Source: CAYMFD01 sp964389475
GTDB taxonomy: Bacteria; Bacteroidota; Bacteroidia; Chitinophagales; Saprospiraceae
DNA length: 64,000 nt
Direction: 5' to 3'
NCBI GenBank assembly: GCA_964389475.1
Contig: CAYMFD010000004.1
Span: 4,794 to 68,793 of the forward strand
The notes beneath the pieces are model-generated. The model worked only from the letters and a program-made list of their open reading frames with translations. It did no database searches and was not told the origin of the DNA. Below are positions 18,801 to 25,900 of this stretch, in pieces. The translations under genes were made by a program, and so were the position numbers. The number at the start of each line of letters is the position of its first letter. Position 1 is the first letter of the stretch.

Positions 18801-20959
18801 AGGTCACCCGCTCTTACGTATGGGTTACTCACGACCATCTTGCGTAGTGCCAGGTCAAACTCTAAGTTAGAGCTCAGCCCTATGTCAAAGCTATAGTCGT
18901 TAGTACCAGCTGCAGGCGCCGTAACAGGCACCACCACTTGGCTACCACATGTAGCGCGAGTACCCAGAGAGGCGTCGTTACCCGTAGCATCATCTACACC
19001 TACTGCAGATATGATGTAATTGGTATTACTAATCGTAACGAACTCTGCCGCTGCATCTAGTTGTGTGTCAGCTATACCTATATAATATTGACCACCTGGC
19101 GTTATTCCTGTACCACTCACGTTGGACTGACCGAAGGAGTAGTTACCATTTACATCTGTGGTAGTTGAACCAACGATGTTACAATCATTATCGTAAAGAA
19201 CGAGGTCTAGACCAGGTACGGGGCCTTCGCCCGCATCTTGCTCGCCATTATTGTTTGCATCGTCCCAGACATAGTTACCGATCTGTACGGATAGTGGCAT
19301 ACAATTACTAGTAATACCACCAAATCCCGTAGCCTTACCAAACTCTACATCTATAGAGTAGCTATATAGCTCTACTTTGTTAAGTAATTCACCAGTAGTG
19401 GCACTGTAAGTATGTAAGCCACCAGAATAGCTTTCCTGATCAGGATCAAATACCGTAGCAACTACCATATCTGTCCCCGGCACTGAAAACACACTACCTA
19501 AGGCTACCTCGGGGTGGGCTACAGGATTAGCCGGCCAGAAATCGTCACCGAAAAACTCGCCACCACCTGGTCCTTGGCCATTGCCTACACCGCTACCAGT
19601 AAGTTCGCCGGCAGATCCGTTATTCTCTAGTACCCAAGCACCATTTTGACGATGCACCATTAAAATATCTGGAAACTGACCATGCAATACACCGCTGAAG
19701 TCATCGCAGTATCTATGGCCTACCCTATCGGATATACCTAGAACCATATTACCCTCACCTGTGAAAGATATATCTGTCAACCAGTGAGCGACTCTAGAAC
19801 TAGAAGGACCGTAGTCTCCCCAGTGTCCATCAATATAATCGGTCGTAAACTCATGCTCGAAGGCACCCGACTCTGTATCTAAGTTATAAATCACAGCACT
19901 CGACGCCTGATCTTTCTCCTCCGCAGAACCGTCTTCCTGCTCCTGCGTACATGTAACGCCAACAAAAAGTCTATCATTATACCACTCCAAGGCAAATGCT
20001 CTGTGTGAGCCACAACCAGGATCTGGAACATTGTATGTGGTAGCGGCACTAGGATCCTCAGTATCTATCTTGACGATCTGATTTTCACTGATATTAACGA
20101 CGAATAGGTCTTGTCCCGAGGGGCTCAAGACCATAGCACCAAGACCATACTTACCTACTTGCTGACCGTAGTCACAGTCCATTACATCTGTAACCTGCAG
20201 TGGCGCCATAGTGACACCGAGGTCTGTAAGATTAACAAAATTACTCGTCGTGTAACCACCACTGCCATCAGCAACAGTCCTAAAGATCGCTCCGTGACCG
20301 TCCTTAAGTCCTGCATATTGCTTTACAAAAGAAGCTGAGAATATCTCATCGGTCGCATCTTTATAAGCTATACCCCATACTGAGCCTAGCTCGCCATGAG
20401 TAGCAACTGAGTATGCATCGCGATTACTACTGTAGGCAGCAGGGATACCTAAAATGGTAGTACCTGTAGACGTCCTTGCGTTATCTACTTCTTCTCTTAC
20501 AAAACACGTAAGGAATAACTCGGGAGATGACTCGCATCCCGAGTCGATCGTAGCTAGTGATAGATTGATACCGCACTGAGGTACCTGTGCGAACTGCACT
20601 GCAGAGTGGTCTGCTCGACCATGTTGAGACTCTGTATATGACATAGCGTCAAAGTCAAACATCAGTCGTATCGCTGTCCCATCCTCTAAGCCAGTGATAC
20701 TATAGCTGCCATCTCGACCAGAGATCGCCGTAGCCATATCGTCTATCTCAGCACCGTCAACTGTGACCACGACTCCATCAATGGGAGGCTCACCGAGATC
20801 TCTAATGCCATTGGCATTAGTATCATCAAATACGACTCCTGATACAGTACCAGGGCTAGTGTTGCATTGTCCAATGGCATCACTAGTAAATAACGTAAAT
20901 ACGGAGATAATAGACATCATCCACGTACAGACCCATTTGGGCTTGTAGAACTTTCTCAT
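9860..20959 (-). CDS. Giant multidomain T9SS surface protein (SdrD-B, DUF11, HYR, dockerin)
   Basis: At 3699 residues this is the largest gene here. After a signal peptide (1-31, ending AIGQ) comes an SdrD-B-like domain at about 32-140 (VFDDTNANGIRD). A long unrepeated region at about 140-555 mentions repeated strand-turn units and may be a beta-propeller. A second SdrD-B domain sits at about 556-690. Five DUF11 domains start near residues 697, 861, 1023, 2013 and 2178, each ending in an Asp-rich linker of the form DEDDxDPA. Between and after them, at about 1300-2010 and 2430-2950, are many Cys-containing HYR-like domains. A dockerin-like pair lies at about 3340-3450 (LDMILIQRHILG, SDVVELRQLILG), and a type A T9SS sorting domain closes at about 3620-3699 (NAPNPWSDMTEI). 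It is probably a cell-surface or matrix adhesin; that role is inferred from domains. No frameshift is visible, and the flanking signals are a long leader and a good terminator. Confidence 0.9.
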   Translation of the reverse strand: MRKFYKPKWVCTWMMSIISVFTLFTSDAIGQCNTSPGTVSGVVFDDTNANGIRDLGEPPIDGVVVTVDGAEIDDMATAISGRDGSYSITGLEDGTAIRLMFDFDAMSYTESQHGRADHSAVQFAQVPQCGINLSLATIDSGCESSPELFLTCFVREEVDNARTSTGTTILGIPAAYSSNRDAYSVATHGELGSVWGIAYKDATDEIFSASFVKQYAGLKDGHGAIFRTVADGSGGYTTSNFVNLTDLGVTMAPLQVTDVMDCDYGQQVGKYGLGAMVLSPSGQDLFVVNISENQIVKIDTEDPSAATTYNVPDPGCGSHRAFALEWYNDRLFVGVTCTQEQEDGSAEEKDQASSAVIYNLDTESGAFEHEFTTDYIDGHWGDYGPSSSRVAHWLTDISFTGEGNMVLGISDRVGHRYCDDFSGVLHGQFPDILMVHRQNGAWVLENNGSAGELTGSGVGNGQGPGGGEFFGDDFWPANPVAHPEVALGSVFSVPGTDMVVATVFDPDQESYSGGLHTYSATTGELLNKVELYSYSIDVEFGKATGFGGITSNCMPLSVQIGNYVWDDANNNGEQDAGEGPVPGLDLVLYDNDCNIVGSTTTDVNGNYSFGQSNVSGTGITPGGQYYIGIADTQLDAAAEFVTISNTNYIISAVGVDDATGNDASLGTRATCGSQVVVPVTAPAAGTNDYSFDIGLSSNLEFDLALRKMVVSNPYVRAGDLVDFEIEVFNQGNYSAKDIIITDFIPSSMTFDETLNPAWELGERGMITYRVKDKLSPGTSTTVALSLTVDGGGTDYINVAEISDASDLQGGHPTDTDSSYDSNPDNDNGGDWNTASDDEISDTGAFDEDDHDPASVVAFDLALKYELVGSIRRHKGESVEFLVSVYNQGNVTADEYDLIVYNNPDLEFDAIRSQGWNEINGSYRMFIQEDLEPGQSKSYSIFLDISRESEESQLVQYAEISRAVALHTLTLSDFDSDPDANPSNDIGGEINTLRDNLLSDNGAIDEDDHDPAYVIVDVVDLALVKQAVSTAAVAGEVSTFEITITNQGTVPVYAVDVIDYLPEGLSLQDPDWNDKGGSVATRTLAFTDGLGYNQSHTTTISTLVDVDAPTIMINVAEITGYRDQNDADLSRFDIDSRADDIPSNDIGGQVNTSMDNNIGADPRDDEDDQDPAMLVLSAFTLTRDSCLANATTSMDGLFLVEFEVTSSPGSSWSVVSSSNIYDAASTPGSLVDLDGTFLGETGVNSGVSTYTLTAVYQDGIDYSFDIEDNNGTTMSYSGTASVYPDINIAGERSLCAGATTTYTASGLASGDYTWTLPNGGTLLSGQGTPSVSVQWPNATGIAYAVEASSTDPTSCIAPASLPVGLGTGGATMSCYGSLNISLNHDCEIVVTPQTISSTPIDPNDGFSVMLLLNGEAIPGNTLTDVHIGKQIAAKLIDGCGSNSCWTTITVEDKMAPTVQVPDTVFVSCTDMPTYMPQAMDNCNNPVSSIVETFRTETRLHCDSNYVLRADVAYVATDIYGNASQPTSTIILVERPQLDSMVFPPNLMDTLQLTCGTFDTVGVGFPAIEETGYPRLGNIDLVPGIDLGICNIGVSSSIRRMGKIDCTTKYARDFTIYEAWCSNGVLLQYTQIIEVLDDSEPVFDNIPDDFSALANSATCMASLLLPTVTATDGCLGDQADIIVRVNGAIETSPIATLPIGMNEILYFASDDCGNRDSIRVMVDVDYLDGPTVICDQETVVAINAQGVAYAYASTFDDGSFVGCGSIDSMKVRRVGDVDTCGFNSTTYTDFVEFCCEEVGDSVMVELAVWDDNGNSNSCMVSVFVQDAIPPVITSCPSDITRSCMDDFSDLTVFGMPTAVDQCSVTIQELDPIDNRDGCGVGTIMRRFIAFDQTDTVTCDQVITIEYQNPYAFDPVRDSFPADLDTMLCDIADLASLTPDNLPVGFGAPIIRAGGTCSNVGVGFRDTIFTTFPSDTTVLAKVLRTWTIVDSCSSNPDFIVFVGQQTIKVTRQEVCDFMDVALIKQLNTVQTQLPVRINDLVTFDITVCNQGNTIVEQVEVVDYIPTGLTLSDANWTLTGNMATRNLTPGAGLPVGGLLPDVDSCAVTTITLSINADASPSTVLNYAEIKSSTDENGDTVDADSTPDMNPDNDGDVFPGDPHDDSLEDGPDEDDYDVADVPLFDLALRKTTSATPPFALGDVVTFDIEVINQGNVDATDVEVTDYIPCGFSLSPSSTAWVLNSADNTATTTIPSIVVAGAVTVSIDLVIEACNDTDAYINVAEISAARDGDGNPAVDIDSNADSTANNDNGGQAGTNTDNTVNNENGDEDDADPAVIVLTYCDICPGLTLSSLPNITRGVIPGQCDTVVNIPVPQPVANPCGELGVLTFTTQYENDAPVAGVGDNASGSFQAGTTTVTYTLTSICNMTGVQQSFTVTVLDDDGPVCNPDPIVHPVITITNGAPVATLDTQFLLSQFTDLCSGVAPNITLSQGTFDCNDALAGSVTFDVTVEDVNGNATTCTASVVVNEEIAPVCNAIDISVNLDASGSATILGSDIVPTPIDECGTVVSVTVMPDAFDCSNVGPNTVTVSITDDSGNVTANCTAIVTVVDTIGPECNPDPIVHPVITITNGAPVATLDTQFLLSQFSDVCGTVDPNFIVLSQGEFGCADAQSSPVVFTVTVQDNSGNSTTCTASVTIEEDIAPTCNAQDVTVYLDAAGDGSTSGSEIVPNPVDDCGMVTLVEVTPFDFDCSNLGPNTVTVNITDDNGNVTQNCTATVTVVDTIAPVCNLRDITVSLTGTSVSVDFSQVDNGTFDNCGNFTTTPTAWSFDCTDLGPNMVTVLVTDDSQNTTTCTATITVEDDTQPLCSTVDTTVYLNGGGVVNIDPSFVNNGSSLGCGGVPTLGIDRTFFGCQTLGPQTVTLFIIDGMDTVAMCPTTVTVLDTLKPTITFAPVVDVDCSEFETNNLPTISSDDNCASFTPLVIVDTLDTSGLNVCGIGTIVRTYTATDGSGNSETVTQIINVGNDDPFTIDDITFPVADTTITCEANGGMTPSAGTVTIDTADIDCALVTVTDTSFFSNPGSCPDTLVTIWNIVDSCQFDGVFDLVGPGEFQFRQRIAIIDTTAPVINFPLANAGDTLFFFVDTLPCELFLSFPATVMDCSPLDTVFNDSPHADNPASASPNGTYPVGIYDITITARDECQNESTFEYVVSVQDTNTIEYRCVKLFVDIPDTLSLEVSANDFLFITDLGCNDPSSLTASFGPAIGDSLSTFSCGDLGDSTIFLQVYIDGQLVEDSCKTLITIEDPGMFCPSTRTMASINGDVLTVRGTALPQTYVELEGGEVDDMTDAAGHFAFGDMPVGGDYMVKPYNNNDPRLGVSTLDMILIQRHILGLQRFDDPYSYLAADINDSESLTGSDVVELRQLILGITGEFSNNTSWKMVDAYQTFDDPSEILYEAREDKLILDLQYDVVADFTAVKIGDVNGSVDVGLRGDRLADSRSATWLETELVDGQIVFTASRDLDMRGLQLVLNVPGLIDVEAVNIDIATDDYYYDNEKLAISWINASGTSIQAGDALFAISQDADKLSRSYTLADDIPSEVYLGEQLDVVPVELRSAALGADMSLIKNAPNPWSDMTEIGVVVSETSQVQIVISDVAGKVVKTMTETCYPGVNKVIISRSDLHAAGLYYYTVTDGKSTMTQKMILLD
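12614..13636 (-). repeat. Tandem duplication of a two-HYR block inside the giant gene
   Basis: Two adjacent blocks of 510 bases (13127-13636) and about 513 bases (12614-13126) each encode two HYR-like domains. The first 31 residues of both, from CNPDPIVHPVITITNG on, are identical. The DNA differs at about one base in five or six, mostly at third codon positions. The rest of each block is clearly homologous. Confidence 0.85.
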
Positions 20960-21092
20960 TGTTCGACCTTAAGTGTAAAGTTTGTAGTTCCTTATCGCAC
21001 AACTGACCATGCACACAACCTGGTTTCCAGACAGGAGGTGTCATAGCACGAAATAGTTGAAACGAATACTTTACTGTAGTGGGAGTCCGCTC

Positions 21093-21131
21093 AGTGTATC
21101 AGAAATACACTTTACAGGTAAGGCAAATATA
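21093..21131 (-). promoter_or_regulatory. Putative -7 element and leader hairpin of the giant gene
   Basis: TATATTTG on the minus strand (21131-21124) matches TAnnTTTG. It would give an unusually long leader of about 160 bases before the ATG at 20959. Just inside that leader, AGTGTAT (21093-21099) pairs with ATACACT (21105-21111) around a 5-base loop. No -33 box is evident. Confidence 0.35.
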
Positions 21132-21198
21132 TAAAAGATATCTGAAGAGACTACTACGTATTACAATATATTATTATATGTAATAATCTGAATATGTA

Positions 21199-22350
21199 TT
21201 AGGTTGCTAACGAATGAAGCAGGCCACGAGTAAATGGAGCTACGGGCATCGAGGCACAGAGTTTCAACTCTTGCCACCAGGTAGACTCCCCATTTAAGAA
21301 TGCAAGCACGCTATCCGCATCATTGCGGCGAAACAACCAATGGAAGATCTCTTCGCTGTCTAGCTGCTGTACAAGTAGTACGTGTAGTAGTGTGGCATCG
21401 TAGTGATAGTAGCGAGACCTGAAAGGACTGCCGCTGATAGTCTGGCCCGCAAGGATGCGGTCTACGATCCACTCACTATGCTCGTGTATACGGCCGAAGG
21501 CATAGCCACTGCTAGGCTTGACCGCACCGCCTGCAGTACCGATGTGTATCAGTCGCTGGGTGTCTTGTTGCCAAAACCTAGCAGTAGACATGGGTATGAC
21601 CCCATACTCCCGCTCTGTAATGGTATACTCGATGGGAGACATGTACTCCTCAATATAGGATGACAAGATGGCGTCATACCTATCCTGTGACCAAGGCGCC
21701 TCACTATAGATAGCTACCTCGACAAGCGCCTCTCTAGCACTCACCGGCAACACGTAGCAAAATCTAGTCTGTCCCTCTTGCTGCTCTGTCCTAAAATCCA
21801 TGAAGACTGCCCGACTGCTATCCCACTGATCCGTCTCCGACTTAATGTACCACCCACCGAAATGCTGTAACGTCGTCAATGCATCGGTGTGCTTCGCGCT
21901 ACTGTCAGCATAAGATCTAAATGCGAGACCTGCCGTCAGTCTCGTCTCACCAGCTCTGATACTTATAGGGTCGGCGTCTGTCACTACGGACGTGACTTGC
22001 TCATGTATCCATGTTATATGCTCGTCTGCCTCTATAATAGCCCGAGCATAGTCATAGTAGTCAAGACCCCTGACCATCTTGTAGCGATAAGGGGCTATAT
22101 CTAGTGTCTGCACGCCATAACGTGAGGCGAAGTCAAGAGAGGACCACTGATGGGTAAGGATATGATCAAAGTCACCAGGACCTTTCTCCCAGAAACTCCA
22201 CGTCCTATCATTACTACGTTTCTGATCTGGATCTATCAGTACGACACTAGCATCCTTGGTCACACCTCGCAGGGACATCTGGACGGCCAGGCTCAGACCT
22301 GCACAACCAGCGCCTAGTATTGCATAATCATAGTGTAGTGTACTGCTCAC
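21199..22350 (-). CDS. crtY: Lycopene cyclase (CrtY/CrtL family)
   Basis: The 383-residue flavoprotein cyclises the psi ends of lycopene to beta-ionone rings, giving beta-carotene. It opens with a Rossmann motif GAGCAGLSLA (about 13-22). It then has the family signature NDRTWSFWEKG near residue 47, YGVIPMSTARFW near residue 246 and GTAGGAVKPSSGYAFGRI near residue 271. The length fits the bacterial CrtY branch. No other carotenoid genes (crtB, crtI, crtE) are in the window, so the pathway is split. Its start overlaps the stop of the upstream DUF5683 gene by four bases, suggesting coupled translation of an otherwise unrelated pair. Confidence 0.9.
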   Translation of the reverse strand: MSSTLHYDYAILGAGCAGLSLAVQMSLRGVTKDASVVLIDPDQKRSNDRTWSFWEKGPGDFDHILTHQWSSLDFASRYGVQTLDIAPYRYKMVRGLDYYDYARAIIEADEHITWIHEQVTSVVTDADPISIRAGETRLTAGLAFRSYADSSAKHTDALTTLQHFGGWYIKSETDQWDSSRAVFMDFRTEQQEGQTRFCYVLPVSAREALVEVAIYSEAPWSQDRYDAILSSYIEEYMSPIEYTITEREYGVIPMSTARFWQQDTQRLIHIGTAGGAVKPSSGYAFGRIHEHSEWIVDRILAGQTISGSPFRSRYYHYDATLLHVLLVQQLDSEEIFHWLFRRNDADSVLAFLNGESTWWQELKLCASMPVAPFTRGLLHSLAT

Positions 22351-22958
22351 AAGTTATAGAACACACCAAATGCCATGCTGTTGCTAGATCTACCATAATC
22401 AAAGCCAAGCGTCAGGTCATCAGATACATCGAAGTCGATCAAGTGTCGATCTATGAAGGCTTCCATAAATGTGAAAATATGTGCCCCGGCCATGATCAAG
22501 ATACCATACTCTCTGCGTCTGCGAAAAGCATCTCGCTCTACTTTAATGGCGCGGGCAGTCGTCCTATCCTCAAATTCGCGGATCGAACCTGCGTTAAACT
22601 CAATCAGTGCATTGTTCCATCGTCGATACTGCCTACTAGCATCGATCAGGTTATATGCAGCCCCTACATCAAGGCCCACAGCTATAGGCACCTTCCAGTA
22701 CCGCTTATTAAACCACTGACCACCTCCTGGGATTATCAGTCCATAAAACGCAGCTCTCCCAGGCTTACCATAAAAGACAGATAGCAGCCCCTCCTTTCTC
22801 TCGGCAGTAGGTGGCGCCGCAGCTGAGTATGTCGTATCGACCTCAGGAATATCTAGTGTAGGATTGTCCACATCCTCTACCTGTGCTAAAGCTAGCAGTA
22901 CATGTAATACCAATAGCAAAGATAGCAGTACGCGTATCACATAATGATGCATAGGCAT
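22347..22958 (-). CDS. DUF5683 domain protein
   Basis: The 203-residue protein has an N-terminal hydrophobic signal segment (residues 5-25), a short Pro/Thr-rich linker, and a DUF5683 domain from about residue 70. The family pattern IIPGGGQWFNKRYWKVPIA is present, followed by further hydrophobic stretches. DUF5683 proteins are small Bacteroidota membrane proteins of unknown function, often encoded near ParB or envelope genes. Here the gene lies immediately upstream of, and overlaps, lycopene cyclase. The domain assignment is from memory of the GGGQ...Y-W-K pattern and is fairly secure. Confidence 0.8.
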   Translation of the reverse strand: MPMHHYVIRVLLSLLLVLHVLLALAQVEDVDNPTLDIPEVDTTYSAAAPPTAERKEGLLSVFYGKPGRAAFYGLIIPGGGQWFNKRYWKVPIAVGLDVGAAYNLIDASRQYRRWNNALIEFNAGSIREFEDRTTARAIKVERDAFRRRREYGILIMAGAHIFTFMEAFIDRHLIDFDVSDDLTLGFDYGRSSNSMAFGVFYNL

Positions 22959-22984
22959 AAAACGATATCAGATCGCCAAACGTG

Positions 22985-25900
22985 CTACAACTTAACAATA
23001 CGCTGGTACGTGTACCCCTCCCCTACCTCGATGCGTACAAGGTAAACGCCTGGTGACAGTGTCGACATATCTACACGGTAAGTATCCTCAGTGACCAAGT
23101 TTGACGTTGTCGTAAGTGGTTGCCCTTGCGCATCGAAGAGTGTAATCCTAGCTAGTGGACTGGTAACTATAGTCAGCTGGTCCTGTACTGGGTTAGGGTA
23201 TATTTCAGCTTTGATGCCCTGCTCTACTTGCAAGGTACTCGTGCTCATCACATTGACTTCGAGAGTTAGGATATCCTCCCCACATGCATTTTCCACGATG
23301 AGCGACACTAAGTATGTACCCTCTTTTTCATAAGTATGACTGACCGCAGAACCTGCACCAGTAGCTCCATCACCGAAGTCCCAAGTAGTAGCCGTACCTG
23401 CAGAACCCGTAGATACGAAGTCAGCACTCAGGCCCGCTGTAGTGATTGTGGCCTGTGCGACAGGGACATCCTCAACGACTACATAGCCGAACTTTACTCC
23501 CGTAGACTGCCCAAAGGAATTCTCTACTGTCAGAGATACATCATACACGCCTGCCTGCTGGTAGACGACTACAGGATTTTGCTCTGTACTAGTTGCTGGC
23601 GTACCACCTACAAAAGACCAACTCCACGAGGTAGGATTATTAGTGGTAAAGTCCATGAAGTTAACCATAAGAGGAGCACATCCGCTCTGTACATCCGCAT
23701 CAAAGTCAACAACACTGTTATTGACTTCGATGGTCACCTCTTGGGTAGACGTCTCTGTACCGCACTCCCCCACCACGATAAGGGTGACCGTATATTCGCC
23801 AGAGGTGGTATAAGTATGTGATGCCATAGCTCCAGTACCTGTAGTACCGTCACCAAAGTCCCAGGTGTAGGACGTAGCGCCTACATCGACAGCCGAGCAA
23901 GTTACGGTTGCAGCATTGGTCGTCGCCATAAAGTCACCTGTAGGAGGGGCTATGATGTCAACCGTCACGGCGTAAGTAGCAGTTGCTGTACCGAAGGCAT
24001 TAGTAGCTACGACACTTATCTCATATGGGCCGCTCGCGTCAAATGCAGCTGTCGAGCTACTACCCGACACCGTACTCAAGCTACCACCGGATGTCAGCCA
24101 CTCAAAAGTGGTTGCATTACTAGATACAGCCTCATAGACAGCCGTAAGCGGACTGCAACCAGATATAGTAGCTGGCCCATCGATCGTGACCGTAGGGTAC
24201 GCCGTGATCTCTATCGTCGCTGTAGCCTCAGTGGTGCCGCAATCATTGGTGGCCGTCTGAGTTATCGTATACGTACCATTGCTAGGAGCTGTGTAGGTGG
24301 CACCAGCTACGGCCACACCATCGACCTCATAAGTCACCATGTCTGCATCGACAGAATTATCAATCATGGTGATAACATTACCTGTCGAGGTAGCTGATAG
24401 TGCTGCGATCGGGACATCCCTAGCAACGATGTAGTCCGCAAGCATAATCGTATTACTACCGGCAGCATTAGTCGCAGTCAGCTCTACATCGTACGTACCA
24501 GCGGTACTGTATGTAACTACAGGCGTAGGACTCGTACTCGTACTCGGTGTACCACCCTCAAAGGACCACTGATAAGCCGTAGGGCTACCTGTACTCGTCT
24601 GCGTATAGGTTACCGTCAGATCTACGCAGCCCTCCGTTACGTCAGACGTAAACCCTGCAATAGGCGTACTGTTGGCACTTATCTGCTGAGTAAAGACATC
24701 CGTACCACAAGCGCTAGTGGCTGTTAAGGTCACTGTGTATACACCTCCCATGGCATAAGTATGGGTAGGATTGGGGGCTGTACTCGAGTTGCCATCACCG
24801 AAATCCCAACTGTAGGTCGTAGCATCAGCACTAGTGTTGGTAAAGGTGGCTGTTAATTGGTTTACAATCACCATAAAGGCGGCAATAGGTGCAGGCTCAA
24901 TAACCACGTGATCTGACACGATTATACTATCCGTACCTATGCTATTGGTCACCACCAGTTTTACATCATATGATCCAGCCACATTGTAGGTCACGGTCGG
25001 ATTGGGGATCGTACTGGTAGTAGGTGTACCACCAGCGAAAGTCCACTGGTAAGTGTCAAGATTATTCTGATCATTGGCCACAAAGGCCGCCACAAAACCC
25101 TCACAAAGAACATCGGCAGGAAAGAAGTTGCTGGTAAAACTGGCACTCGGCGGTATGGCAATGTCGATGATCTGTTGATCAGTTATCGTACCACATAGAT
25201 TAGTAGCTGTCATCACCACTGTATAATCGTCGGGACTACCGTAAGTATGTGATGTCGTCAAGCCTGAGCCCGTGGTACCATCACCGAAATCCCAAGTCAC
25301 TGAGGTCGCTCCAGTACCCGTGTAGGTAAAGTCGGCTGCCAGAAACGAATTGGTAACTGTGAAGCCACCGCTAGGTACATCTGAGGCAGTAATATAGTCA
25401 ACTAAATCAGCGGTGTCTTTAAGTCCTGATGGGCTAGTTACGATCAGTCTTGTGTCATAGACTCCGGCTGCATCATAGGTTACACTCGGATTCGCAATAC
25501 TAGACGTACTAGGTGTACCGCCCTGGAATAACCAATCGTAGCTCGCTACATTAATAGAGGCACCTGCATCATACTGCACATCAAAGCTCACACAGCCTGC
25601 GTCTACATCACTGGCAACAGAGGCGGTCGGGGCAGAAATTACTGTAATCGTCTCCGTATAAATATCATCGCATACCCCATTGATAACGATCAGCGTTACC
25701 GTGTATGTCCCGTCCGTAGCGTAGGTATGACTAGGCTCAAAGTCTGAGCTAAAAGTACCATCACCGAAAGACCAACTGTAGCTCTGCCCACCGAAGGAAA
25801 TATTACTGAAATCTACTAGGGTACCGAACGAACTAGTGATAAACTCCGCTACTGGCTGCTCCACGATCTCAACTAGATCAGTAAATACCTGTGTATTAGA

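Noticed and set aside
9860..20959. Long reading frames on the plus strand across the giant genes as coding
   Set aside because: They are shadows of the repeat-rich minus-strand genes, without starts, signal peptides or family patterns.
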